NCBI RefSeq assembly: GCF_015218165.1
Contig: NZ_CP048660.1
Location: 1 to 64,000, forward strand
Reading direction: 5' to 3'
DNA: 64,000 bases
Source: Acinetobacter piscicola
Lineage (GTDB): Bacteria > Pseudomonadota > Gammaproteobacteria > Pseudomonadales > Moraxellaceae
Shown: positions 51,790 to 61,311 of the stretch, piece by piece
Numbering within the stretch: position 1 is the stretch's first letter
Layout of the letters: each line of letters begins with the position of its first letter
Position numbers and translations under genes: made by a program
The notes under the pieces: model-generated
The model's database searches: none
Seen by the model: only the letters and a program-made list of their open reading frames with translations
What the model was told of the DNA's origin: nothing

Positions 51790-53055
51790 TTATATTAAAT
51801 TCAATAAATGAATATTATGCTCAATCCTATTTTGGATCATTTGCAGAGTCTCTGCTTGAATTTGTCCAGGTAATAGATCATGAGCGATATCGCTGAATCG
51901 GCTTGCAACCTTACAAATCGAGCCAATAATTTCATCGACTTCTTGGGCAGAAAGTTCCGCTTCCTGAGTACCAAGTTTTACAAGAGCTTGTCGAGGAATA
52001 TCCAGTGCCTCACCCATGATATCCATTTGATGATATCCCCCTGGTCCTTCACAGAAAGTAACATCATAGGCAGGGGAGAGTTTCCATTGTCCATTTTGGG
52101 ACATCAGAAATGAAAAGTTTTTGCAATGATCATCTCGATTATTGAAGACTACATTGAAAACAGCTCGCTTGAATGCAATTGCTTTTTCGCGAACATCATT
52201 GGTGCAAAAGTGTGCAGCGCGAAGAAAGTTACTGTAGTCTAAACTCCCTGGTGATTTAAAATCAGCTCCAGTGAAGGCAGCTAAACTTTGCATAGGGATA
52301 CGCATACCATCATGGCGGTCAAATCTTTTTGATGCAAATGCGGTTAATCCATTCGGAAGAGTAAAATATTGAGTGTCAGGGGTGACAATATCACAATGAC
52401 GTAAACATTCTGCATAAACAGCTTCAATTGCACAAACTTCAGGATGCTCTTGCTGAGCGGGAAATTTGATCAGCCAGGCTTCATGTTGATGTGAGCTAAC
52501 TGTTGAGAATTCGTTGGTGACAGGATCACGATAGACGAGTGCTTTTGGCCTTGCACCTTGTGGTGATCCACCCATAACTAATAAATGCTGTAAAAATTCT
52601 GCACCTTCTCCTTTGAGAACTTCCTGGACTTCTTGAGCGAGTTTAATCAGTGGAATATTTTCAGTTAAGGCTAACTCAAGTGCTGAAGGTTCAAAGGATA
52701 ATGCCCCCATCGCATTTGTATTAATATACGTGAGTCTTTCTAATGGCCCAATCCGTGCTGGATTGAGTCCATTTTTTTTAAATAAGCGATCCATAAGAAG
52801 CATGCCCCAACCATCGGGTAGGGCATCATATATAGGACCTGGCAATCCCATTTGATGGGCAGGAAAGTTTGTTCTCAATGACTCACCTTTTAACGGAAGT
52901 AGGTAAGAGGAAAGTTCTAAACCTTTACTGATCGCTTCTGCACTATATTCAAAGGCGATTAATGGCCGACCTGTGATTGCGGTTGAGGAGACCAGTGTAC
53001 CCCAAAGCCAATATTCACCCCATCCATTGTAGTAAACATTAAGTTTTTTGAGCAT
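51790..53055 (-). CDS. hipA: HipA-like kinase toxin (module 3)
   Basis: About 421 aa starting at ATG 53055 (MLKKLNVYYNG, AAGGAAA site), 4 bases after the antitoxin stop; a longer frame reaches into that gene and is not preferred. The catalytic motif is NNRDDHCKNFSF and the metal-binding motif SPAYDVTF. The Gly-rich loop reads VMGGSPQGARPKAL, the HipA family P-loop-like element. This is a conventional hipB-hipA order. Only weakly similar to the other two HipA proteins of the window. Confidence 0.87.
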   Translation of the reverse strand: MLKKLNVYYNGWGEYWLWGTLVSSTAITGRPLIAFEYSAEAISKGLELSSYLLPLKGESLRTNFPAHQMGLPGPIYDALPDGWGMLLMDRLFKKNGLNPARIGPLERLTYINTNAMGALSFEPSALELALTENIPLIKLAQEVQEVLKGEGAEFLQHLLVMGGSPQGARPKALVYRDPVTNEFSTVSSHQHEAWLIKFPAQQEHPEVCAIEAVYAECLRHCDIVTPDTQYFTLPNGLTAFASKRFDRHDGMRIPMQSLAAFTGADFKSPGSLDYSNFLRAAHFCTNDVREKAIAFKRAVFNVVFNNRDDHCKNFSFLMSQNGQWKLSPAYDVTFCEGPGGYHQMDIMGEALDIPRQALVKLGTQEAELSAQEVDEIIGSICKVASRFSDIAHDLLPGQIQAETLQMIQNRIEHNIHLLNLI

Positions 53056-53059
53056 GGAT

Positions 53060-53362
53060 TTATTTCCTTTTGATACGTTGTCGAGCCGTATTGCTCTCAT
53101 AGCGGAGAATGTCATTTACACTGTTTAAATGAGGTTTGAAGAGTTCCTCTAATTCTTTTAATCGGCCCAATACCATGGCAACACGTACTAAGTTTTCAAA
53201 TGAAACATTTCGACCAGCTTCCAGATTAGATACTGTATTCACGCTAATACCAGCACGTGTAGCGACGTCTGACTGAGTCATTTCCAGATAAAGTCGTTCT
53301 TTGCGAAGCCTTTCACATAACAAAGTAACAACTTCTTCAGGTTTTTTGAATTTTAAATCCAT
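53060..53362 (-). CDS. hipB: XRE-family HipB-like antitoxin (module 3)
   Basis: A 100-aa HTH protein. The DNA-binding part is RLRKERLYLEMTQSDVATRA then GISVNTVSNLEAGRNVS. A basic C-terminus (ARQRIKRK) follows. It is the upstream gene of the pair and should bind both its operator and HipA. No clean palindrome is obvious upstream. Confidence 0.82.
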   Translation of the reverse strand: MDLKFKKPEEVVTLLCERLRKERLYLEMTQSDVATRAGISVNTVSNLEAGRNVSFENLVRVAMVLGRLKELEELFKPHLNSVNDILRYESNTARQRIKRK

Positions 53363-53470
53363 AATATTGGGTCTTATTCCTATATATGTATATTAAACCA
53401 TAAAATAATGGAGTTATAAAATAAACTGACTTAGTCAGTAAGGAGGGTACTTTATTGGCCTGATTAGCTC

Positions 53471-53657
53471 CTATTAGATTAAAGAAGTCTAATTAGACAT
53501 TTACAATCTAATAGAGTCTAACAACTTGCTTTAAGCTTAATCAGTTTTGCGTGGTGTCGCGAGGAACCGTGATTTGCTATCAGTTCAATCTGGAATATCT
53601 GACACAAGTGGACTGGAGTAATGAGATCGATGGGCATCGCTTTGCCTTTCTTGATAC
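53471..53657 (+). repeat. Dispersed 187-bp repeat, copy 2
   Basis: Matches 121-307 in the same orientation without indels (see copy 1). Here it is followed 17 bp later by an IS5-type end. Confidence 0.6.
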
Positions 53658-53674
53658 CTTATTCATTACTGATT

Positions 53675-53756
53675 GGCTTTGTTGCACAAACCTACGGTTA
53701 AAGGCTTATTCAATATTATAATTCTCAAATGAATAAGCCCACTGTTAGCGGCAGTG
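53675..53756 (+). mobile_element. IS5-type left-end fragment
   Basis: Begins GGCTTTGTTGCACAAACC and continues like the left end at 53757 (TATAATTCTCAAATGAATAAGCC versus TATAATTTTCAAATGAAGAAGCC, counted in parts) for about 70 bp before diverging. It is a truncated copy of the same or a sister IS, sitting in tandem with it. Confidence 0.7.
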
Positions 53757-54470
53757 GGCTTTGTTGCACAAACCTATCTGTAAAGGCTTTTTCAGCGATA
53801 TAATTTTCAAATGAAGAAGCCTACACACAAAATCTACCGTACAACCAATTGGCCCGCATATAACCGAGCACTCATGAGTCGCGGAAATATTGCCATTTGG
53901 TTTGATCCTGCTACGCAATGGTATGCTCCATCAAAAGGCAAACAAGGGCGAAATCAAACCTACTCCGACGCAGCTATCCAATGCTGCTTAATGATTAAAT
54001 CCTTATTCCGTCTATCTTTACGTATGGTCACTGGCTTTGTGCAAAGTCTGATTAAACTTTGTGGATTAAATTGGACCGCACCAGATTACAGTACGCTTTG
54101 TAGAAGACAAAAGCATATTGATATTGCAATCAGCTACCAAAAAAGTAGCGATGGGCTGCATCTACTCATAGACTCTACAGGCATGAAGTTTCTAGGTGAG
54201 GGCGAATGGAAACGCAAGAAACATGGACCTGAATATCGTCGCCAATGGCGTAAACTTCATATTGGTATAGATGCTAAAACCCTTCAAATACGCGCTATTC
54301 AACTCACTACAAATAATGTGAGTGATTCACAAGTGCTTGGTGATTTACTCGATCAAATTCCACAAGATGAGCAGATTGACTCTGTTTATACCGATGGAGC
54401 TTATGACACCAAGCAATGCCGTCAGGTCATTGCAGATCGGCAAGCGCATGCAGTGATTCCACCTAGAAAA
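53757..54470 (+). mobile_element. IS5-family element truncated by IS982
   Basis: Starts with the GGCTTTGTTGCACAAA terminus and carries the 5' two-thirds of a transposase gene. It is cut at 54470 by the IS982 end. No right end follows beyond that IS982. Confidence 0.85.
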
Positions 54471-54476
54471 ACGTGA
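53811..54476 (+). pseudogene. IS5-family (IS903-group-like) transposase, 3' truncated
   Basis: 221 codons of a transposase usually about 300 aa. The first Asp is in LLIDSTGMKF with the family sequence GEGEWKRKKHG, and the second Asp in VYTDGAYDTK. The catalytic Glu region is lost where the IS982 begins, and the last two codons come from the IS982 end. Confidence 0.85.
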
Positions 54477-54972
54477 ATTCGGGATAAGAAATTTGATAAA
54501 GAATAGGCATTTGAGTCACAATTTAATCACGACAAAAAACTGAATAACCTCAAATGCCTATCGATACACAGCTTACAACACTTTTTTGTTTAATTGATGA
54601 TTTTTGTGCTGATATTACCAACAATGTTGAACAATATAGGCTTACTTCAGGACAAGCTAAGCGATTGCGCCAAAGTAAAATCAGTGCTTCTGAAGTTCTC
54701 ACTTTATTATTGTGGTTTCATCTAACAGGGAGTAGAAACTTCAAGGCTTTTTATCTTTATTGGGCTAAGCCTTTTCTTTGCTCTTACTTTCCAAACTTAC
54801 CTAGCTATAACCGATTCATTGAATTAAAAGCAAAATATGTGATGTATTTTGTCGCTCTTATTGAGAGTTTAAAGGTGCAATCCTCTGGAATTGCTTTTAT
54901 TGATTCTACCAAATTAGCTGTGTGAACCGTACCGGGTTTGTCGGAGAGTCAATATTCTGAGAGACTATCCCG

Positions 54973-55290
54973 ATGACAAAATTAAAATATACCCCTGAAA
55001 TCAGAGAAAGAGCGGTTCAACTATTGATTGAATCTGAAAAAGATTATCCATCGAATTGGGCTGCGATCACAGCTATTGCTCCTAAAATCGGTTGTACTCC
55101 TGAAACATTGCGTGTTTGGTATTTAAAGCATATGGATCAACTAAATCCTGCCAAAGTACAACAGATATCTGACCAAGAAAAAATGAAGCAAATGGAACGT
55201 GAAATTAAAGAATTAAAGCGTGCCAATGAAATTCTACGCAAAGCAGCCGCTTTTTTCGCCCAGGCGGAGCTCGACCGCCCACACAAATAA
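54973..55290 (+). CDS. IS3-family transposase OrfA (copy 2)
   Basis: Same 105-aa protein as 30056-30373: N-terminal HTH, C-terminal leucine-zipper-like helix, TAATG junction with OrfB. Confidence 0.88.
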   Translation: MTKLKYTPEIRERAVQLLIESEKDYPSNWAAITAIAPKIGCTPETLRVWYLKHMDQLNPAKVQQISDQEKMKQMEREIKELKRANEILRKAAAFFAQAELDRPHK

Positions 55291-56192
55291 TGGTGGATTT
55301 TATCCATAACAATAAAGATCGATATGGTGTTGAAGCGATTTGTAGAATTTTACCGATTGCAGCTTCGACCTATTATCGGGCTTTAGATCTCGTTGATAAC
55401 CCAGAACATCGAGCGAAACGTGCTCTGCATGATTTACATCATGCAGAGCAAATCAAACGTATTTGGAAAGAAAGTTTAGGTCGATATGGTGTACGTAAAG
55501 TTTGGCAAAAATTGAAACGTGAAGGCTATGTTATTGCACGTTGTACAGTTGCTCGATTGATGCAGAAGCTAGATATACAAGGTGTTTGGCGTGGTAAGAA
55601 CAAACAAACTACCCGCAGCCGAGATGATCAAAAACGAGCAGATGATTTAGTGAAACGGAATTTTAGTGCTGATCGACCTGACCAATTATGGGTCAGTGAC
55701 TTTACGTATATTCAAACCAATTCTGGCTGGGTCTACACTGCATTTATTATTGATGTGTTCTCGCGAGCAATTGTTGGATGGAAAGTATCAACACGGATGA
55801 ATACAGATATGGTACTTGATGCACTGGAGCAAGCATTGCATGATCGAGGCATGCCAAAGAACGTGATTCATCATTCCGACAGAGGTGTGCAATATCTTTC
55901 CATTCGCTATACCAATCGTTTAGAAGCAGCAAATTTACGAGCATCAGTCGGTACAACGGGTGATTCATACGATAATGCTTTGGCTGAAACGGTGAATGGC
56001 TTATACAAAACAGAGGTGATTGAATATTTAAAAGCAGATTGGCAAGGTTTAGCAGATGTACAACTTGCGACACTAAACTGGGTCGATTGGTTCAATAAAG
56101 AACGTGTACACAGCGCACTGGGTTATGTATCGCCTTTTGAGTTTGAAGCAATGTACTATGATAAGATTAATCCGTTAGGTCAGGTGGCCTAA
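55290..56192 (+). CDS. IS3-family transposase OrfB (copy 2)
   Basis: Same 300-aa rve-type catalytic protein as 30373-31275, with an intact DDE triad. Confidence 0.9.
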   Translation: MVDFIHNNKDRYGVEAICRILPIAASTYYRALDLVDNPEHRAKRALHDLHHAEQIKRIWKESLGRYGVRKVWQKLKREGYVIARCTVARLMQKLDIQGVWRGKNKQTTRSRDDQKRADDLVKRNFSADRPDQLWVSDFTYIQTNSGWVYTAFIIDVFSRAIVGWKVSTRMNTDMVLDALEQALHDRGMPKNVIHHSDRGVQYLSIRYTNRLEAANLRASVGTTGDSYDNALAETVNGLYKTEVIEYLKADWQGLADVQLATLNWVDWFNKERVHSALGYVSPFEFEAMYYDKINPLGQVA

Positions 56193-56784
56193 CTTAAATA
56201 AAAAAGTCTCCGACAAACCTGGTACGGTTCAGTGTGTCATAATAAACGTATTCAGCAACACCGTGTATTTGTAGACAGCGCAAGTCGGGGGAAAACCTCT
56301 GTAGATTGGTTTTATGGTTTCAAAATTCATTTGATTTGCGATCATGTTGGACGCTTAGTTTCTTATTGTATAACAACAGGTAACGTTGATGACCGTAAAG
56401 TATTACCAGAATTAATAGAACACTCAAAATTAAAAGGTAAGTTGTTTGGTGATCGTGGCTATATTGGTAAGAATTGGAAGGATCGCCTTGCAGAAGTTGG
56501 TGTTCAACTGATTACACGTGTAAAAAGAAATATGAAACCACAAGTTTTAGATCCATTTGATCATGCTGTATTAAAAAAACGTGGAATTATTGAAGCACCA
56601 TTTAATTTGATGAAAAGTCAATTTGATCTTGAACACACTCGCCATAGATCAAAAATAGGATTATTGACGACAATATTCTCAGCTTTAACCTTATATGCGT
56701 TGGTACTTGTGAATGGATATAATTCAGGAATTCAGCAGATTTTAAAACCTATTGAATTAAAATCTGCTTAAGCCGAATTCACGT

Positions 56785-57319
56785 TAATTATGATTGTTGG
56801 ATGAAAACAGGGAGACAATGTGAAATTGCAGTAGAACCTTTGTTTGATTATGTAATATGTACTGGAGGATTCTCAGCATTTGGAGGTTCTAAGATATATA
56901 ATTTACATAATGGTAATGTCTATACCGCGGGTGGTATTTCGTTAACTGGAACTAAAGATATGAAAGATCATGCAAAAACGGTAGGAGATATTGCTGAAAA
57001 AAGTATAGATAATAAATTTAAAATAGGAGCTACTAAGCTGAATAAACTAAGAAAAATGTTTAGTGGTAGCTGCATGGCAGGATATATATTAAATAAACCA
57101 TCAGGTTTGACAAATTCAAAAGCTACTGATGAATTTCTAACAGGCATGGGAATATCTCAGAGTGTTGGATGGTGGGGAGCTAGGATTGGAGTTACAACTC
57201 CTGCTGGCTCCTTCTTTGATAGGAATGGACCTGTTGGTGTGGAAGTTGGTATGGGTACTCCTGGAGTAGATATAAGTGTAAGTGATAGTAAGCCTACTTT
57301 AGTTCGTACACAAGATTAG
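56785..57319 (+). pseudogene. Displaced Rhs-type toxin C-terminus, 5' truncated by IS982
   Basis: An open frame runs straight out of the IS982 end (NYDCW, then MKTGRQCE from ATG 56801) to 57319. The 172-177 residues are Gly-rich with no Rhs core left (GGFSAFGGSKIYNLHNG, GVEVGMGTPGVDISVSD). Being followed by a small lipoprotein gene and an Rhs core scrap, it is best read as the orphan toxin tip of an Rhs polymorphic toxin. The toxin activity is not recognisable. An internal ATG could still allow expression. Confidence 0.55.
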
Positions 57320-57329
57320 AGGTTATAAA

Positions 57330-57779
57330 ATGAAAAAAATACTATGTTATATTATACTATCTCTTTTACTTATAAACTGCACATCATTAAATAATAGTAA
57401 AAATGATGAAATAGATTTAAAAGAATTATCTGAAAAACTATTTAAAGAATATAGTTTTAGTTATGAGACTCTCCGGAAAAAAAGCTCTACTCAACTTGTG
57501 GTTTTAAAAATAAGTAAAGAAAATTTCTCTAATAATGATTATGAAAAAATAAAAAAAGCGTTATTAGCTGATAAATGGAGTTTGATTGATTCATATAATA
57601 ACTATTATAGTTTTTGTAAAACAAATGATTACTCTGTTGATATATTAAATCCTATTTATAGTAAACATTACTCAAGAGATGGTGATGAAGTTAACTTTAC
57701 TAGTAATGATTATTGGTATTTCGCTTTTTATTACAATAAATTAGGGATTAATACATGTATGGAATATTACAGAAATTAA
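57330..57779 (+). CDS. Lipoprotein, putative immunity protein of the orphan Rhs tip
   Basis: A 149-aa protein with a lipoprotein signal (MKKILCYIILSLLLINC, cysteine 17). The mature part is acidic and rich in Lys, Asn and Tyr. It lies 10 bases after the toxin-tip frame with a GAGG site, the usual place of the cognate immunity gene. Periplasm-facing location would suit a toxin acting there. No family recognised. Confidence 0.55.
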   Translation: MKKILCYIILSLLLINCTSLNNSKNDEIDLKELSEKLFKEYSFSYETLRKKSSTQLVVLKISKENFSNNDYEKIKKALLADKWSLIDSYNNYYSFCKTNDYSVDILNPIYSKHYSRDGDEVNFTSNDYWYFAFYYNKLGINTCMEYYRN

Positions 57780-57800
57780 AACGCCATTTACTCGCTGAGA

Positions 57801-57890
57801 ATAATTTAACTTTATTTGGTTGAGAAAGATGAATTAGAACGGGTTATATTTTATCACTGTGTAGGTACTCCACAAACTCTCATTAAGTAA
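57801..57890 (+). pseudogene. Degenerate Rhs core scrap
   Basis: The sequence encodes NLTLFG then, after a deletion and frame change, ELERVIFYHC-VGTPQ, ending at TAA 57888. These match LTLFGW and ELERVAFYHCDQVGTPQ of the Rhs at 57891-60374 but with intervening sequence lost. It marks a past recombination in the Rhs core. Confidence 0.65.
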
Positions 57891-60374
57891 GCGTCTGCTG
57901 ATGCGCAGCAAGTCAAATATATCAACAGTTCAGAGGGAAAAGACAAAGGCCAGCTTAAAGCAATTGTTTATCCTGATGGTTTAAAAGAACAATTTGAACA
58001 TGATGAAGAAGGACGCTTGCTGAAGCATACGGATACCAAAGGTTTAAACACGCAGTACCGTTATAATGCTGCGGGTTTGCTCGAACAGTGTATAGATGCG
58101 AACCGCCATCAAATTGGCTACCAATGGGACAATCAAGGGCGTATTCAAAAGCTTACCAATCAAAACCATGCGGAATATTTATTTAGTTATAACCGTTTTG
58201 GGCAATTGGTACATGAACAAGCTTTTGATGGGGAAGAAAAGAACTATAGCTACAATGAAAATGGTCAATTGTTTCAAATTCGCCAGCCGAATGTTTTTAC
58301 TCAATTTGCCTACTTTGCTGATGGCATGATTGCATCAAAAACTTATACCCATGTGCAAACGCGTCATAGCCAAACCGAAGAGTTTGAATATAATCTGAAT
58401 AACCAACTGAGCAAAGCAAAAAATAAAGAAAGCCAAAGTGATTTCTATCGAAATGCGCTTGGGCAATTGGTACGTGAGCATCAGCATTACAACGTGCCAA
58501 ATTTAAAGCCGATGACAGCTGTATTGCGTTATGAGTATGATGAGTTAGGTAATTTAACGAAAACGATTCGTCCCGATGGGCAAGTTCAGACCAATCTAAG
58601 CTATGGTTCAGGGCATATCTATGGTATTGCATTTAATCAACAAGATATGGTCGCGTTCCAACGTGATGACTTACACCGTGAAACAGCTCGTATGTTGGCC
58701 AATGGCTTAATTCAAAGCAAAAATTATAATGATGTCGGTCTGCTGAGTTCACAAATTATTCGACCAGAACAAGAAACTGCAGGTCGTGTACAGCATCGAG
58801 CAGAACGGCATTATCAATATGATCAAAATTATTTGCTCACCCAAGTGAATGACAGTCGATTAGGTAGGCTGACGTATCAGTATGATGCAATTGGCCGTTT
58901 AACACAGATTCAAAGCCCACACCAAACTGAAAGCTTTGCTTTTGACCCAGCAGGGAACTTGATTGACCCGATTGCCACGCAGGCGTCTCAAGTGAAAAGT
59001 AATTTGATCGCTCAATATCAGGGTAAAAACTATAAATACGATGCGCAAGGCAATGTGATTGAAAGCAGCCATGCAGGTAAAACATTAAAACTGACGTGGG
59101 ATAACCTGAACCGTTTGATCCAAAGTGAGCTTAATGGTCAGGCGACTGAATATGGTTATGATGTATTTGGAAGGCGTTTATACAAGAAAAATCAAAATGC
59201 GCAAACCCTGACCTTATTCGGCTGGGAGGGTGACCTGATGATTTGGGAGTCACAGCAATCTAATGACGTTGAAGAAAACTACACTAAGCATTATGTCTAT
59301 GAACCGCAGAGTTTTGTACCGCTGCTGCAAACGGGTTATACAGGGTTTATCAAGCTTTTAGAAACGCCTGACTATGCCCAATTTCAGCATCAGGATTATT
59401 CGGTTTATAAAGATCCGATTTGGAAAACAGAAACCCGAAAGAATAAAGCTGAGTTGGAACGAGTTGCTTTTTATCACTGTGACCAAGTGGGTACGCCACA
59501 AAAATTGACTAATGAGTTAGGTGAGTGTGTTTGGGAAATAAAACAGGATGCATGGGGTGAAGCTATAGAAATAAAAGCCACTAATGCATTGCTTGAAGAC
59601 ACTAATATTCGTTTCCAAGGCCAATATTACGATGACGAAACTGGCTTACATTATAACCGTTACCGTTATTATGAGCCGTATAGTGCAAGATATGTAAGTA
59701 AAGACCCGATTGGATTGTTTGGTGGGTTGAATAACTCTTCGTATGTGAGTGATCCGAATCAGTGGGTTGATCCGATGGGGTTAACTGAATGGACTGGTTC
59801 AAGTTATCAAGTTAGTGTTCTTGCCGGAACAGGAATTAAATATGATTTAAGATCCCAATGCCTAAATAATGAAAGAGGTGTCGCATCAATAGTTGTTGGT
59901 GGTGGCTCATATGGGCGGGGGGGCACTTTAGGAGCGGCAGGAAGTAGATCAGTAACTTTTCATGACCCATATGATGGTGTTTATAAAGACGCATTGAATG
60001 GTGGGTGGGGAGATGTAAGTGCTAGTGTTGTATTATTTAGAGGTATAGGTTTTGGTAAAACTGGTTTAGGTGAAGCATCTAGTGATGGCTTAATGTCGAC
60101 ATATGATAGAGGAGTCGCTGCTAGTGCTGGAGTTTCAAGTGGACATGTTATACCTAGTTTATCTAGCTATAAGGTTGAAGCTTGTTTTACAAATGACCCA
60201 CGTGGGCCCATTTGTAATGGTCGAAATGGTAGATGTGAAAAAAGTGTACCTAAACCAAAGCCTCGATCATATATCGATCCCAAAACCATTCCTGAGTATG
60301 ATCCTCGCTCTCATGCACATATTCCGCCAAATAATGTCAACATTAATGACATTTTTAACAAAATGAGTTTTTAA
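57891..60374 (+). pseudogene. N-terminally truncated Rhs/YD-repeat toxin
   Basis: About 828 codons open from the TAA at 57888, with a possible restart at TTG 58017. The YD-repeat core (NTQYRYNAAGLLEQ, YQYDAIGRLTQIQS, YKYDAQGNVIES) runs to the Rhs hallmark RYYEPYSARYVSKDPIGL and DPNQWVDPMGL near 59770. About 196 residues of variable toxin follow (LAGTGIKYDLRSQ to NDIFNKMSF). Rhs proteins are normally above 1300 aa; the N-terminal domains and half of the core are absent, so the shell cannot form. No vgrG or PAAR gene is nearby. Toxin chemistry is unrecognised. Confidence 0.75.
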
Positions 60375-60380
60375 GAGGTT

Positions 60381-61268
60381 ATGTACAAAATGCTGAAAAA
60401 GAAATTATTAGTGAGTCTAGCTGTAAGTATATGTATTACTGCTTGTAATGCTTCAAATACATCATCTGATTTAAATATGACATTTGAACAAGCTGAGCAG
60501 TTAAGATCACAAGCAGAAGCTGCACCATCAAACTCTGATGAAAAGAAAGAATATTATAAAAGACTCGAACCTATTTATGAAAACTTGGCAAAAGAGGGTA
60601 ATAGTGATGCTCAACTAATATTGGCAGATATTTATTTTAAAGCGCTGAGTGGAACTTATGATACTAAAAAATCATTTGAGTGGACAAAAAAATCGGCAGA
60701 TAATGGAAATGTCTCCGCTATGTATAATACTGGTTTTAAGTACTACACTGGAACTGGAGTTCAAAAAAGTATAGAAAATGCAAAAAAATATTATCTTAAA
60801 GCTGCTAAGTTGAATGATGTTGATGCAATGGGCTCTATAGGCTCTATTTATATTGAAGAAGGAAATATTGAAGAAGGGTTAAATTATTTAAAAAGTGCAG
60901 CCGAAAAAAATGATGCTCTTTCATTATTTGAGTTAGGGTTGATATATTGCGAAGGTGTGGTTGTTAAACAAGACTATAAAATTTGTAATAATTACTGGGA
61001 AAAATCTGCATCATTAAATAATGCTGAGGCTGCTTTAAATTTGGGTATTAATTTGATAAATAGTAATGGTATCACTAAAGATGTGGATCGAGCTATTAAG
61101 TATTTTGAATTAGCTAGTAAAATGAGTAAAGGACAAGCATCTTATAACTTAGGGGTCATATATTCATCTCCAGATTATAATAAGTTAAATGAAAGTTTAT
61201 CTCAATTTTACTTTAATAAAGCATATGAGCAAGGCATCTCAAGTGCTAAAGAAAAGATAAAACAGTAA
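60381..61268 (+). CDS. Sel1-repeat lipoprotein, putative Rhs immunity
   Basis: A 295-aa lipoprotein (signal LLVSLAVSICITAC; start at ATG 60381 or 60390). It has about six Sel1-like repeats, for example AMYNTGFKYYTGTGVQKSIE, LSLFELGLIYCEGVVVKQDY and ASYNLGVIYSS. Sel1-repeat proteins make alpha-solenoids and serve as immunity proteins for some type VI effectors. It starts 7 bases after the Rhs toxin stop, supporting that role, which remains an inference. Confidence 0.75.
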   Translation: MYKMLKKKLLVSLAVSICITACNASNTSSDLNMTFEQAEQLRSQAEAAPSNSDEKKEYYKRLEPIYENLAKEGNSDAQLILADIYFKALSGTYDTKKSFEWTKKSADNGNVSAMYNTGFKYYTGTGVQKSIENAKKYYLKAAKLNDVDAMGSIGSIYIEEGNIEEGLNYLKSAAEKNDALSLFELGLIYCEGVVVKQDYKICNNYWEKSASLNNAEAALNLGINLINSNGITKDVDRAIKYFELASKMSKGQASYNLGVIYSSPDYNKLNESLSQFYFNKAYEQGISSAKEKIKQ

Positions 61269-61311
61269 GTATTCAAATAATTTTCTGTAATTTATAAGAG
61301 ATAGCATAATA

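Larger units (their letters stand above)
54923..56231 (+). mobile_element. IS3-family element, copy 2 (nested in IS982)
   Basis: 1309 bp, same ends as copy 1 at 30006. It is flanked by GTG duplications (54920-54922 and 56232-56234), verified against the uninterrupted IS982 copy. Insertion is therefore independent of copy 1. Confidence 0.93.
54554..56771 (+). pseudogene. IS982 transposase interrupted by IS3
   Basis: The N-terminal part 54554-54922 ends at IDSTKLAV. The C-terminal part resumes after the IS3 at CHNKRIQQHR and runs to 56771. Removing the IS3 restores the 301-aa protein of 50537-51442. Confidence 0.9.
54471..56784 (+). mobile_element. IS982-family element, copy 2, carrying a nested IS3
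   Basis: Left end ACGTGAATTCGG at 54471, right end at 56784. Without the IS3 and its 3-bp duplication it is 1002 bp, the same as copy 1, in the opposite orientation. The flanks (TAGAAAA and TAATTAT) do not form a target duplication. The left flank is an IS5 transposase and the right flank an Rhs toxin gene, so DNA has been lost or swapped here. Confidence 0.88.

Noticed and set aside
30006..56231. Composite transposon formed by the two same-direction IS3 copies
   Set aside because: Each copy has its own 3-bp target duplication (TTT and GTG), so each inserted independently; the DNA between was not mobilised as a unit by them.
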